A stretch of 46,201 bases of DNA. Origin: Lujinxingiaceae bacterium (lineage in GTDB: Bacteria; Myxococcota_A; Bradymonadia; Bradymonadales; Bradymonadaceae). A model generated the notes under the pieces. It was not told where the DNA came from and did not search any database. It saw nothing but the letters and a program-made list of their open reading frames with translations. Shown here one piece after another: positions 24,922 to 33,985 of this stretch. Position numbers and translations under genes: made by a program. The DNA lies in NCBI GenBank assembly GCA_013697635.1, contig JACCWM010000166.1, positions 1-46,201 on the forward strand, read 5' to 3'. Every line of letters starts with the position of its first letter. Positions within the stretch are counted from its first letter, which is position 1.

Positions 24922-26016
24922 TTACTGCTGGGCCTGCAGCTCCCCGGCCTGCGGGCCCTGGGCGGCGGTGGCGGCGCCCTTGAAGCGCAGATTGCCCAGG
25001 GTGCCCCAGAGCACGAAGCCGTACCAGCTGTTGTTCTTGCCGTTGCGAAACTCGTTCATGTTGAGGATGGGGCCGAGGCTGTTCTTGGTGACGAAGCCCT
25101 CGTCGAACTGCATGCGCATCTCGAGCTTGGGGCGGCTCTGGGCGACGTTGGAGGCCAGGGCGATGTCGCCCCATATCTCGCTGCGGATGTCGCGGCCGCT
25201 GGTCTTGAACTCGTTGATCAGCAGGGTCGAGGCGCTGGCGCCGCCGGAGGCGGCGGTCTTCTTCTTCTTTTTCTTGGCGCCGGGCTCGTCTTGCTCGTCG
25301 AGGCCGCCCTCGGCGCCGTCGCCAAACTGCATGCGGGCGCTGAGGGTGCCAAAATTGGTCTGGGGGATCTCGAAGTAGGTCATGGGGGGGAACTTTTCGG
25401 TGTGGATCGTGGCCGGGCCGACGGTGAGCTGCTTGCCGTCGAGGGCGATGTGGCCGGCCGTGATCACGGGGCGCGAGGGGTCGAGGGTCAGGACGAGTTC
25501 GCCGTCGAGCTCGCCGAACATCGGGACGCCGAGCATCGAGCCGACGATCGTGGACTTGCGAAGGTCGATCGCGTCGAGCTCGACCTTGACGTGTCGGCCC
25601 TTGCCGTTTTGGTGGTAGGAGCCGTAGAGATAGCCGCCGCCGAGATCGACCTGGAAGCTCACCGTGGGGCCCAGGTTGAAGACGCTGGAGAGGGGCGCAA
25701 AGCGCGCGCCGAGGCGGTCGAGCTGGACCGACATCGGCAGGCTCTCGGGCGCACCGTCGTTGGGCGCGAGCGCCTCGGGGGCGACGCGCTCGGTGAGCGT
25801 GAGGCCGCGAAGTTGGACGCCGGTGAAGCGCCACAGGCCGATGTCGACGATCTTGACGTCGTACTTGTTGTCGAGCGCCTTCTCGAGCTGGACGACGACG
25901 ATCTGTTTGACGCGGTGGTCGGGGAAGGTGAAGACCAAAAAGGTCATGAACGTCACGAGGGCAAACGCGATATAGAGTGCGTTTCGCACCAGGGGTTTTT
26001 CCAGCCACTGTTCCAC
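24922..26016 (-). CDS. gspN: Type II secretion system protein GspN
   Basis: A 364-residue bitopic inner-membrane protein. One hydrophobic segment (about residues 14-30) precedes a long periplasmic part with AsmA-like beta-strand repeats (VDIGLWRFTGVQLRGL). This matches the deltaproteobacterial GspN family, whose exact job in the secretion machine is unclear. A Lys-rich run (KKKKKK) near residue 250 interrupts the periplasmic domain. The start is a GTG with AGGAG eight bases upstream, placed 2 bp after the gspM stop. It is the last gene of the operon. Confidence 0.85.
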   Translation of the reverse strand: MEQWLEKPLVRNALYIAFALVTFMTFLVFTFPDHRVKQIVVVQLEKALDNKYDVKIVDIGLWRFTGVQLRGLTLTERVAPEALAPNDGAPESLPMSVQLDRLGARFAPLSSVFNLGPTVSFQVDLGGGYLYGSYHQNGKGRHVKVELDAIDLRKSTIVGSMLGVPMFGELDGELVLTLDPSRPVITAGHIALDGKQLTVGPATIHTEKFPPMTYFEIPQTNFGTLSARMQFGDGAEGGLDEQDEPGAKKKKKKTAASGGASASTLLINEFKTSGRDIRSEIWGDIALASNVAQSRPKLEMRMQFDEGFVTKNSLGPILNMNEFRNGKNNSWYGFVLWGTLGNLRFKGAATAAQGPQAGELQAQQ

Positions 26017-26018
26017 GA

Positions 26019-26639
26019 TCAGGTCTCCTTGTCGCGACGGATATAGGTCGAGACGACCAGCAGCACGCGCACGGTGCCCGGCTGATTGCGCTGGGCGCGA
26101 ACATCCATGCGCTTGACGATCACCGGCTCGCGGCTCTTCTCAATGCGGTCGAGCAGCTCGATGAGCCGATCGATCTGGGTCTCACGAATGTCCACGCGAA
26201 GCTGGCGCTCGATGATGATCGGGCCGGTGTCGGTCTTGGACTTCGAGCCCAGCGGCATCTGGTCTTCGTCGTAGCTGCTCACGATGATGTTGGTGGCAGC
26301 AGCGTGGGTGGCCACAAAGCTCGTGAGCTTGAGGTCGTTGTTGGTCAAGACCTCCTCGGAGAAGCGGGCCAGGCGCTCGCTGCCCTCGACGGGCTGCTCC
26401 GATTTCAGGCGGTAGGCCGGGCCGGCCACGGCCAGCAGGCTCAGCGCCTGCTGGTAGCGCTGCGTATCGCGCTCGAGCTCGCCCAGCGAGCGCTGAAACA
26501 GCCCCACCACGAGCGCGAGCAGCAGCACGCAGAGCACCACACCCATGCCGATCAGGCCCTTGCGCTCGCGCTCGGAGAGCGCGGCGAAGGTCGCGGCCAG
26601 GCCCTTGGTTGCGACCACTGTTTTAACGGGTTTCTTCAT
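26019..26639 (-). CDS. gspM: Type II secretion system protein GspM
   Basis: A 206-residue inner-membrane protein of the secretion platform, expected to bind GspL. A cytoplasmic N-terminus (SERERKGLIG) precedes one transmembrane helix (about 29-48). A coiled-coil segment and a periplasmic ferredoxin-like domain follow (VDIRETQIDRLIELLDRIE). Assignment rests on this layout and on its place between gspL and gspN; the sequence itself is poorly conserved in the family. AAGGA lies seven bases before the ATG. Confidence 0.85.
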   Translation of the reverse strand: MKKPVKTVVATKGLAATFAALSERERKGLIGMGVVLCVLLLALVVGLFQRSLGELERDTQRYQQALSLLAVAGPAYRLKSEQPVEGSERLARFSEEVLTNNDLKLTSFVATHAAATNIIVSSYDEDQMPLGSKSKTDTGPIIIERQLRVDIRETQIDRLIELLDRIEKSREPVIVKRMDVRAQRNQPGTVRVLLVVSTYIRRDKET

Positions 26640-26662
26640 TAGCTCATCCTTATTTCAATCAA

Positions 26663-28399
26663 TCAGGAGCAACCGCTCGAGATGTGCAGCTCAAATTGTA
26701 CCTCGGTCTCGCTTCGCACCTGCAGGCGGTCCTTTCGTACCTCGCGCAAACACTTAAGCTGCTCGAGATCGCTTGCCAGGCGGTCGACCGCCTGGGGATT
26801 CGACGTCACGCCGACGATCTGGACCAGGTTGCGATCGGTGTCGACCTCGATGCGGTCGAGCACGACCGTGACGTCCGAGGACATGCGCGAGATCAGGTTG
26901 TACATCAGCTCATAGGCGCTCATCTTGGGCACGAAGCCCCGATCCGAGCCCGCCTCGCCGGTCAGGCGCGCCTGGATTTTTTGCTGGGTGTCGAGCGGCT
27001 CACCGAAGAGCTCGGTGGACTGCTTGAGCACGGCCGAGCGCATCGCTTCCATCTGGGCGCGCTGCTCCATGCGCTGGGTGGCCAAGAACACGGCCAGAAA
27101 GCACACCAGCACGGCCGCCGCAATCCCAATGCGCGTGAGCTGGCCCCGCACGAAGCTCGACTTGCCGCGAAAAGAAAACTCGCCCTGGCGCAGATTGACG
27201 AGCTTTTTCTCCTGGCGGTCGACGGCCTGTTGCAAGGCCAGGCTCAGCCCCAGTCCGATGCTCGCTGCGTGGCGCTCGGCCGCGGGCAGATCGGCCAAAA
27301 TGACGTTGTGCTCGAGGTGAAAGCGCTCGGTGGGCACCATGAACTCGGCTTCCAAAAAACCTACGAGATTCTTGAGCCGGCTCGAGCCGCCCATGATGTA
27401 GATGTTCTCGACCTTGACGCGGCTCTGGGCAAAGAGGCTTTGAAAGCTGCGGCGCAGCTCGCGCACCAGCGGGCCGAGCGCGCCGGTGATGCTCTCGCTC
27501 AAGGCGAGCATGGCCGGATCTTCGGCGTCGGTGGCGGGCAAAATCGCGCCGCGCGCATGCTTGACCTTCTCGGCGTCCTCATAGGAGATGTTGAAGCGCC
27601 GGGCGATCGCCTCGGTGATGTCGTGGCCGGCCATGCGCACCGCGCGCGCCAGAATGGGCTGGCCCTCGTTTACGACGAGCAGGCGCGTGTAGGTGTGGCC
27701 GATGTCGAGCACGGCGTAGCTGCCCGTACCCATCGGTGCGGCGCGCTCAGCGACGTAGCGAAGCATCAGCTCGGGCACGCCCACAACCACCGGATCGACG
27801 CCGCAGCTTCGCGTGTCTTCCAAAAAGGTGGCCATCTCCTCTTTGCGCGCAAAGCCCACGATCGCCTCGTGCTGCTCGGGCTTGGCGCCGGCCCCGACGA
27901 CGAAATCGTAGACCACGGCGCGCGGATCGAGCGGCAGGCGATCCATCAACAGATGGGGCAGGATGCTCGTAACCTTCTGCTTGCTGTCAAAGGGCACCTC
28001 GACATGGATCGTCATCGCCTTGCCGTTTGGCAAACAGGTCACCACCCACTGGCCCTCGAAGTTGCCGCGCTTGGCCAGGCCATTGAGCGCGCGCACCCAA
28101 CCGGGCGCATCAGCCAGCGGATCGAGCTCCGCCTCGAAGCTCTCGGGCTCCAGCCAGTCGTTGTTGGCCACTCCATCGGCGCCCTCAACCGGCGCCGGGC
28201 GCACGGACGTGGCCTCGTCATCGAAGTCGGACACGCTGGCGACACCGGCGACTCCGGCGACACCTGGCACCGGCGCCACCTCGGCGACGAGCACACGCTC
28301 CTCATCGTAGCCGATGACCCGGAGATCGCGCTGGACCTCAAGGTGCACCACTTTGATCGAGTATGTCCCCAGATCCAATCCTGTTATGCGTGTCGCCAT
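26663..28399 (-). CDS. gspL: Type II secretion system protein GspL
   Basis: GspL links the GspE ATPase in the cytoplasm to the GspM/GspC membrane parts. The 578-residue protein has an actin-like PilM-type cytoplasmic domain. Its first phosphate motif is GLDLGTYSIKVV (7-18), and VLDIGHTYTRLLV and IMGGSSRLKN follow. A transmembrane helix lies near residue 430 and a periplasmic PilN-like ferredoxin domain follows it. A Val-Pro-Gly-Ala-rich low-complexity insert (VPGVAGVAGVASV) near residue 45 is unusual. The protein is longer than E. coli GspL, in keeping with the PilM-PilN-like fusion seen in this lineage. Confidence 0.88.
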   Translation of the reverse strand: MATRITGLDLGTYSIKVVHLEVQRDLRVIGYDEERVLVAEVAPVPGVAGVAGVASVSDFDDEATSVRPAPVEGADGVANNDWLEPESFEAELDPLADAPGWVRALNGLAKRGNFEGQWVVTCLPNGKAMTIHVEVPFDSKQKVTSILPHLLMDRLPLDPRAVVYDFVVGAGAKPEQHEAIVGFARKEEMATFLEDTRSCGVDPVVVGVPELMLRYVAERAAPMGTGSYAVLDIGHTYTRLLVVNEGQPILARAVRMAGHDITEAIARRFNISYEDAEKVKHARGAILPATDAEDPAMLALSESITGALGPLVRELRRSFQSLFAQSRVKVENIYIMGGSSRLKNLVGFLEAEFMVPTERFHLEHNVILADLPAAERHAASIGLGLSLALQQAVDRQEKKLVNLRQGEFSFRGKSSFVRGQLTRIGIAAAVLVCFLAVFLATQRMEQRAQMEAMRSAVLKQSTELFGEPLDTQQKIQARLTGEAGSDRGFVPKMSAYELMYNLISRMSSDVTVVLDRIEVDTDRNLVQIVGVTSNPQAVDRLASDLEQLKCLREVRKDRLQVRSETEVQFELHISSGCS

Positions 28400-28434
28400 A
28401 TGACCTTCTTAATTGCGTATGTAGAAATGCAGCG

Positions 28435-30018
28435 TCAATTCTCGCGCCAGTACAACACTCTGCCCTTGGGCATTCGTTCCGTCTCTTCGCGTAACATGCC
28501 ACGAATAGCCTGCAACTCCTCGGGATCGGTCTCGCGCCCGATCAGCGCCTTTTCGTTGGGCAGGCGGCGCAAGGTCTTAGAAAAATCGATCACCGCCTCG
28601 ATCTTGGACTCGGTGGTGCCGTAGACGCCGCTGGAGCGAATGCGGTAGACCGAGGGCGTCTTTGCCGTCACCGAGCGCAGCAGGCCGGCGCGATTGAACT
28701 CGACCGTCCACTGCGGAAACTGCGGGTTGACCGGGTCGATCATCATGGCCGGATTCATCGACGCCAGCCGCTGATATGCCGGCGAGTAGTTGAGGAACTG
28801 GGCCATCAAAATCGGGTTTTGCTTGAGATCGTTGAGATACGAGGGCAGCTGGCTGACGTTGAGAAAAGCCACCGGCTGGCCGGTCCTGGCCGAGGGCAAC
28901 AACTTGCTCTCGGTGCTGCCCACGTAGGCCAGGAGCACCGAGATCGGGTCCTCGAAAAACGAGCGAATTCCATCCAGGGCCAGCGCGTACCAGAAGATTT
29001 CCTGGGCGACCTGCGGGTTGGTCGCACAGATGCTGCCGGCGGGCTGGCCATCGCCGGCACGCCCAGTCTGGCCGCCCTCGACGTTTTGGCAGAGCACCGA
29101 GTAGAACACCGGCGCCCCGATCACGTTGAGGTTGGGCCGGCCGACGCCGTAGACGGTGAGCTGGTCCTTGAAGGCGCGCATGAACGCCTCGCTCATGCCG
29201 TGCACCTGGTAGAGCTCCTCGACGTGGGTGAGCATGGCGTTTCGCGGGCGCACGTCGTGCGAGTCGTCGCGGTCGTAGGCGCGCCGCTCGTCGCCGCCGG
29301 TGCCACGAATCGTGCAATCGCCGCCGAGCACGATCGCCTCCTCGTTGATATCGACGTAATCGACGATGTACTGCAGCATCGTCGCCCGGTCGATAAGCTC
29401 GCCGGCCTTGTCCTTTTGCTCGAAGATGCCGTCGTACTGGGTGTCGAGAATCATCGAGCAAAGCTGGAGCAGATCGCCGGAGCGAATCTCGTCGCGCGCA
29501 AACTGGTTGATGTCGATGCGCCCCTCCTCGGGCAACACCTTGACATCGAAGCGCCCGGTAAAGTTGCCAAAGCCGCCAATGCCCGCCTCGGTCAGGCTGA
29601 TGCCGCCAATCGGCGTCTCCACGCGACCCGAGTTGAAGGGCCCCATCAACAGATCGATGTACTGATACATCTGAAAGTTGCTGCGCGTCATCGCCCGCCC
29701 GATCAGCCGACCCATCTCGTCGTCGGTGCCGCGCGACTCCTCCTGCAGGCCGAACTGAAAGGCGAGCAAGAGGCGCGAGAGGTTCACGCCCGAGCGCGCC
29801 AGATACAAACTCTTGAGGCTGTCGCGCTCGTTGGAGGCGAGCACCAGGTTGAGGCGCGTGGCATAGGCGAACTCGACGACCGCCGTCGACAAGATCACGA
29901 TTGTCACCAGCGCCAAGATCAGAGCGACCCCCCGAGGCTTATCGCGCGACGGCAGGCGCGCGGGCTGATCGAGCCCTTGCAGCACCTTGAGCGTAGCTTT
30001 TGCGAGCAGGGTCATCAT
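28435..30018 (-). CDS. gspK: Type II secretion minor pseudopilin GspK
   Basis: GspK caps the pseudopilus tip with GspI and GspJ. It is about 528 residues. The prepilin cleavage site is KPRG|VALILALV near residue 30; position +5 is Leu, not Glu, which is the usual exception for GspK. A large globular domain follows and includes helix-hairpin-helix-like segments and repeated NQFARDEI/DYVDINEEA stretches. I start it at the ATG at 30018, with GGAG eight bases upstream at the end of gspJ. The TTG at 30024 overlaps the gspJ stop and lacks good spacing. Confidence 0.92.
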   Translation of the reverse strand: MMTLLAKATLKVLQGLDQPARLPSRDKPRGVALILALVTIVILSTAVVEFAYATRLNLVLASNERDSLKSLYLARSGVNLSRLLLAFQFGLQEESRGTDDEMGRLIGRAMTRSNFQMYQYIDLLMGPFNSGRVETPIGGISLTEAGIGGFGNFTGRFDVKVLPEEGRIDINQFARDEIRSGDLLQLCSMILDTQYDGIFEQKDKAGELIDRATMLQYIVDYVDINEEAIVLGGDCTIRGTGGDERRAYDRDDSHDVRPRNAMLTHVEELYQVHGMSEAFMRAFKDQLTVYGVGRPNLNVIGAPVFYSVLCQNVEGGQTGRAGDGQPAGSICATNPQVAQEIFWYALALDGIRSFFEDPISVLLAYVGSTESKLLPSARTGQPVAFLNVSQLPSYLNDLKQNPILMAQFLNYSPAYQRLASMNPAMMIDPVNPQFPQWTVEFNRAGLLRSVTAKTPSVYRIRSSGVYGTTESKIEAVIDFSKTLRRLPNEKALIGRETDPEELQAIRGMLREETERMPKGRVLYWREN

Positions 30019-30020
30019 GG

Positions 30021-30827
30021 TCAAAACTCCAGCACTTCGGTCATCGCAATCTGAGTCTGCGTGGTAAAGCTCTCCTTGAGCCCGCGCGGGCCCTGGGGCG
30101 GCAAGACCATCGTGATGCGCACGCGCGGCGGCAGCCTGCCGGCGAACTGGCGCCGGGTGGTATCCCAGTCGCTCACCCAGCGGCCCTGAGCAATCTCCTT
30201 GGTCGTACCAAGCTGCACTTCGCCGGAATCCCAGTACTCGAACTTGATGCTCTCGATCTCGGGCACCATCACGTAGATCGTGCCGCCGCGGGTGATGTTG
30301 TCGTCGAGCGTGGTGTCGCTGCGGCGCATGAGTTGACTGACCGTTCGCCCATCCTCGGAGCGCCCACGTCGCACGAAGTAGCCGATCTCGGCGTGGTGGC
30401 TCGCACGCTCGCCCTCGATCGTTCGAACGTGCGAAAACGATGTAAAATCAATACGATCCGCGCGCCCAATCAAACCAAACTGCACCGGCTCGCGGTAGTT
30501 TCGTCGGGCACGCTGAGCGCCCTCCTCCTCTTCCTCCTCGTCCTGGCCCGTCTCCTCCTCACCGGGCAGCGGCTCGCCGCCGTGGGCTGCGCCGGCGACG
30601 TAGGCGCCGCCAATTTCGGTGGCCATGCGGTTCATCGACAGGCGCACGATCTGGAAGCGCTCGTAGCGCTCCTCCATGAAATCGCGCGTCTCAAACATGT
30701 TCGAGACGCTCGCCCAGACCACGACCGTGATCGCGGCCATGATGCTCACCGCGATCAGCACCTCGACGAGCGTAAAGCCCGCTGCCGCCCCGGCCCGGCG
30801 AGCATGATGAGTGCGCGAAGTCCTCAT
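30021..30827 (-). CDS. gspJ: Type II secretion minor pseudopilin GspJ
   Basis: A 268-residue minor pseudopilin. The N-terminal signal is cleaved after G17 (AAAG|FTLVEVLI) and has the conserved Glu at +5. A long helix and a beta-rich head follow. The head contains an acidic loop near residue 90 (GEEETGQDEEEEEEG) not expected in E. coli GspJ. It abuts gspI exactly (TAAATG), with GGAGG eight bases before its ATG inside the gspI end, so it is tightly coupled. GspI, J and K together form the pseudopilus tip. Confidence 0.93.
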   Translation of the reverse strand: MRTSRTHHARRAGAAAGFTLVEVLIAVSIMAAITVVVWASVSNMFETRDFMEERYERFQIVRLSMNRMATEIGGAYVAGAAHGGEPLPGEEETGQDEEEEEEGAQRARRNYREPVQFGLIGRADRIDFTSFSHVRTIEGERASHHAEIGYFVRRGRSEDGRTVSQLMRRSDTTLDDNITRGGTIYVMVPEIESIKFEYWDSGEVQLGTTKEIAQGRWVSDWDTTRRQFAGRLPPRVRITMVLPPQGPRGLKESFTTQTQIAMTEVLEF

Positions 30828-31439
30828 TTATTGACCCTCCGGGAAGTCGGAAGAGCCGAACATGTTGAACTCTTTGGTCTCGAGATCGACCACGTACTGC
30901 GTGATCTCGACGGGGAAATCTCTGCCGCCAAAATCAAAGGTCACCGTCAGGGTGACGCGGCGCACCTTCTCGCCAATCTGGTTGATCATGTCGGGAAGCT
31001 GGCCGATCAGCATCGGCAACATCGAGCTAAACGCCGCGTTTCCCTGCATCGCGCCGCCCTGGGCATCGGTGCCACCAAAGAGCTGGGCGTTGAGCTGGCC
31101 CAAAAACGCCTCTTTGGAGTCGTCGGGGATCTCGACCGGCTCGATCAGCGCCTCCCAGCGCATGTTGGGATAGCCCTCGTCGCGAAAGGTGCCGTTGAGC
31201 TTGCGCTCGGCCGTGGCGAAGCCGTCCTCCATGATCTGGTATTCGATGTCGGTCATCTTGCTGCGCGCGAGCAGGCTCGCCTGGGTCAGCTGGTTGGAGA
31301 AGACCGCCTGCTGGCCGCTGTTGGCCATCGTGCCCATCAAGATCGTCAGCGCCGAAGCCAACACCGTCAGCGCGATCATCACCTCGATCAGCGAATACCC
31401 GCGAGCGCCCCGTCGGCAGCCGAAGAGTCGATCAATCAT
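30828..31439 (-). CDS. gspI: Type II secretion minor pseudopilin GspI
   Basis: A 203-residue minor pseudopilin with cleavage after G14 (GARG|YSLIEVMIALTVL) and Glu at +5. The C-terminal head carries TLTVTFDFGG strands typical of the family. I chose the ATG at 31439, preceded by GAGGAGG at ideal spacing, over a TTG at 31457. The start therefore overlaps the gspH stop by 8 bp. Confidence 0.93.
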   Translation of the reverse strand: MIDRLFGCRRGARGYSLIEVMIALTVLASALTILMGTMANSGQQAVFSNQLTQASLLARSKMTDIEYQIMEDGFATAERKLNGTFRDEGYPNMRWEALIEPVEIPDDSKEAFLGQLNAQLFGGTDAQGGAMQGNAAFSSMLPMLIGQLPDMINQIGEKVRRVTLTVTFDFGGRDFPVEITQYVVDLETKEFNMFGSSDFPEGQ

Positions 31440-32121
31440 CGCGTTCCTCCTCGCCAAAATCTGGAGGCGCGTCGAGCTCGTCGCTGTAGATGCGCACCCG
31501 ACCGGTCAAGGGCTCGGTGATCAGCGTATAGCGCGCGCCAGCCTCGTCACCGATCACGATCACCGCCTGCTCCTGAAAGCCGTTTCGAAAAAAACTGATC
31601 GCCGCCTTGCCCGACTCGAAAGGCAGGCGCTGATGGGGCGTGTGAACCTTGTAGATGCGGATGCCCTCGGGCAGCTTTCTGGGCTCGACCACCCCGTCGC
31701 TGACGCGCTGAAAGGTCACGCGCCGGTTGACGCCGAAGGGATCGGCCTCGGCCGCGTTGAACAGATCGTTTTTGGCCCGGTAGCTGTTGGCCAGCTCCTG
31801 GGCCTCCTCGGGCAGCAGCCCCTGGGAGTCGTTGACGTCGAGGCTCTCCACGACGATCGGGCTGTCGGTGACCTCGCTGTAATACTCGTTGGCGTCGAGA
31901 TCGAAGACCAACCTGTACTGCGCATTGTTGATCGCCGCCTGGCTGTAGGTGTACTTGATCACCGAGGTCATGCGCATCGCCTCGTCTTTGAGCTTGGTGT
32001 TGGTCAACAAGCCCATCATATAGACGCCCATCCCCATGAGTCCGGCCACAAGGGCCAGCACCACGAGCAATTCGACCAGCGTTACCCCCCGGTCAAAACG
32101 ATGTGTGCGCCGCTCGATCAA
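31432..32121 (-). CDS. gspH: Type II secretion minor pseudopilin GspH
   Basis: A 229-residue minor pseudopilin with cleavage after G12 (FDRG|VTLVELLVVLAL) and Glu at +5. The globular part ends with ISFFRNGFQEQAVIVIGDE, the usual C-terminal GspH/FimT strand pair. The start is a TTG with AGGTGG just upstream; no in-frame ATG gives a complete signal. It joins the pseudopilus between GspG and the tip. Confidence 0.9.
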   Translation of the reverse strand: MIERRTHRFDRGVTLVELLVVLALVAGLMGMGVYMMGLLTNTKLKDEAMRMTSVIKYTYSQAAINNAQYRLVFDLDANEYYSEVTDSPIVVESLDVNDSQGLLPEEAQELANSYRAKNDLFNAAEADPFGVNRRVTFQRVSDGVVEPRKLPEGIRIYKVHTPHQRLPFESGKAAISFFRNGFQEQAVIVIGDEAGARYTLITEPLTGRVRIYSDELDAPPDFGEEERDD

Positions 32122-32148
32122 AGTGCCACCTGCCCGTTGGTCAAACGA

Positions 32149-32583
32149 TTAGTTCTTGCCGCCGATGTCGTCTTCGGTCCCGGAGATGCCGTCCGGCCCG
32201 GCGCTCGAGATCGAGAAATCCCGGTTGCCGTTTTTCTGGAAGATGTACTCGTTACCCCACGGATCAGGGCGCACCTCTTTGGTCAGCGGCGAGGGACCAC
32301 GCGTAAGCTCCTCGAGGCTGTCAGGCAGACGATGCGGCGAGCTCATCAGGTAATACGAGTTGACCATGCCCTCGAGCTGGCCAATCTCGAGCGCCGCCGT
32401 CTTGGTGTTCGCCTGGTCGAGCGCACCGAAGACGAAGAAGCCCACGACGCCCATGATCGATGCCATGATCGTGACCACGATCATGATCTCGACGAGCGTC
32501 ATACCGCGGCTGCTCACCTTGCTGGCTGCCAAAAAGCGAGAGGTCTTGGGATTGCGGATTCGTTTGCCAAATGCCTTCATCAT
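32149..32583 (-). CDS. gspG: Type II secretion major pseudopilin GspG
   Basis: GspG polymerises to form the pseudopilus that pushes substrates through the secretin. It is 144 residues. Cleavage falls after G27 (SSRG|MTLVEIMIVV) with Glu at +5. The C-terminal family signature is present: RPDPWGNEYIF and the acidic calcium-binding-type loop GPDGISGTEDDIGG. I start at the ATG at 32583, with AAGGAG seven bases upstream; a longer reading frame begins in the preceding spacer. A 71 bp gap separates it from gspF. Confidence 0.97.
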   Translation of the reverse strand: MMKAFGKRIRNPKTSRFLAASKVSSRGMTLVEIMIVVTIMASIMGVVGFFVFGALDQANTKTAALEIGQLEGMVNSYYLMSSPHRLPDSLEELTRGPSPLTKEVRPDPWGNEYIFQKNGNRDFSISSAGPDGISGTEDDIGGKN

Positions 32584-32654
32584 AGTCGTGCTCCTTTTGC
32601 TATCGTTTCGGTTGTTCAATCCAACCATTTGCGTTTGTAAAAAAGGTGAAAGAA

Positions 32655-33881
32655 TCACATCACCGACTGGTTGAGCTGCAAAATCGGCAGCATGATCGCG
32701 AAGACGATAAACGCCACGACCACACCCATGCCGACGATCATGATCGGCTCGAGGATCTTGGTCATCGCCTCGATGCGAATATCGACCTGCTGCTTGTAGC
32801 TAAACGCCACGTTTTGGAGCATCTCCTCGAGCTGGCCACTGCGCTCGCCAACGGCGATCATGTGGGTGACGAGCGGCGGAAACTCGCCGCTTCGCTTGAG
32901 CGGCTGGGCGATGCTCTCGCCCTCTCGGATATTGACGCGCACATCCTCGATCACTTCAACGAGGCGGGTATTTCCCAAGATGTTTTTGACGATGTCGAGC
33001 GCGGTCAAAAGCGGCACGCCGCTCGAGAGCAGAGTGGCCAGCGTGCTCGAGAAGCGCGCGATCGCGATCATGCGCACCAGCGTGCCGACAATGGGCATGC
33101 GCAGCGTAAAGACGTCCCATTTTCTGCGGCCCTTGGGCGAGTTCTTCCACTGAACAAAGCCGAAGGCGGCGACGCCCATCGCCGGGATCAGCAGGTACCA
33201 GAAGCGGCCGAAGAACTCGCTCGAGCCGATCAGGATGCTCGTGATCCAGGGCAGCGCCTGGCCCTGATCCTTGAAGATTGCCGTGACCTTGGGGATGACG
33301 AAGGCGAACAAGATGCCCAGGATGCCCACGCCGACGACCATCATGAGGATCGGGTAGACCATGGCGCCGATGATCTTGCTGCGCAGCTCGATCTGGGCGT
33401 CCAAAAACTCCGTGAGCCGGTCGAGCACGACGTCGAGGTTGCCCGAGCTCTCGCCGGCCTTGACCATGTTGACGTAGAGATGGTTGAAGGCTTTCGGGTG
33501 GTCCTTGAGCACGTTGGCCAGGCTCGAGCCCTCGTTGACCTTGCGGCGAACGTCGGAGAGGATGCGCTTAAGCTCCTCTTTGTCGGCCTGCTCGGTGAGC
33601 GCATTCAAGGTCTCGACGAGCGGGATGCCGGCGCGAATCAAGGTGGCCAACTGGCGCGTCAAAACGGCGATGTCGGTGAGGCTGACGCGCTCGAACATCT
33701 TGGCGAAGTTGACGTCACGATTTTGGGCGGAGCCGGCGCCGCCGCGGCCTTCGAAGACCTCGGTGACAAAGATCCCTTTGCCCTGCAAGGCCGCGCGCAG
33801 CACGTTCATGCTCTCGGCGTCCAGGATCCCCTTGACCGGTTTTCCGGCCTTGTTGAGGCCTTTATACTCGTAAATCGGCAC
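32655..33881 (-). CDS. gspF: Type II secretion inner-membrane platform protein GspF
   Basis: A 408-residue polytopic inner-membrane protein that couples the GspE ATPase to pseudopilus growth. It begins PIYEYKGLNKAGK, then has two GspF domains with the signatures LTRQLATLIRAGIPL and FSSTLATLLSSGVPL. VKAGESSGNLD and VGERSGQLEEML follow each domain. Three hydrophobic segments are visible. The start is a GTG; a 104 bp gap with a strong hairpin separates it from gspE. Confidence 0.97.
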   Translation of the reverse strand: MPIYEYKGLNKAGKPVKGILDAESMNVLRAALQGKGIFVTEVFEGRGGAGSAQNRDVNFAKMFERVSLTDIAVLTRQLATLIRAGIPLVETLNALTEQADKEELKRILSDVRRKVNEGSSLANVLKDHPKAFNHLYVNMVKAGESSGNLDVVLDRLTEFLDAQIELRSKIIGAMVYPILMMVVGVGILGILFAFVIPKVTAIFKDQGQALPWITSILIGSSEFFGRFWYLLIPAMGVAAFGFVQWKNSPKGRRKWDVFTLRMPIVGTLVRMIAIARFSSTLATLLSSGVPLLTALDIVKNILGNTRLVEVIEDVRVNIREGESIAQPLKRSGEFPPLVTHMIAVGERSGQLEEMLQNVAFSYKQQVDIRIEAMTKILEPIMIVGMGVVVAFIVFAIMLPILQLNQSVM

Positions 33882-33906
33882 GTTTCGCTCTTAGTTGCTG
33901 TGAAAT

Positions 33907-33930
33907 CGCCTCCCCACAGGTGGGGAGGCG
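33907..33930 (-). other. Strong GC hairpin between gspE and gspF
   Basis: A perfect inverted repeat, CGCCTCCCCAC with its complement across an AG centre (11 bp arms, probably a 10 bp stem with 4-base loop in RNA). It lies in the only sizeable gap between gspE and gspF. On the minus-strand transcript ATTTCA follows, not a clear U-run. Partial termination or mRNA stabilisation is possible. Confidence 0.8.
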
Positions 33931-33985
33931 TTTCTACACGATTTGGTGACATGTACATTTCTCCGGTCGTCGACATCGCATTGCT

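Noticed and set aside
24665-26104. 479-codon minus-strand open frame through the repeat region
   Set aside because: It is an Arg/Pro-rich out-of-frame reading of gspN plus the intergenic repeats. The gspN frame is the real one.
26684-28624. 646-codon plus-strand open frame
   Set aside because: It is antisense to gspL within a continuous operon and has low-complexity His/Ala/Leu content.
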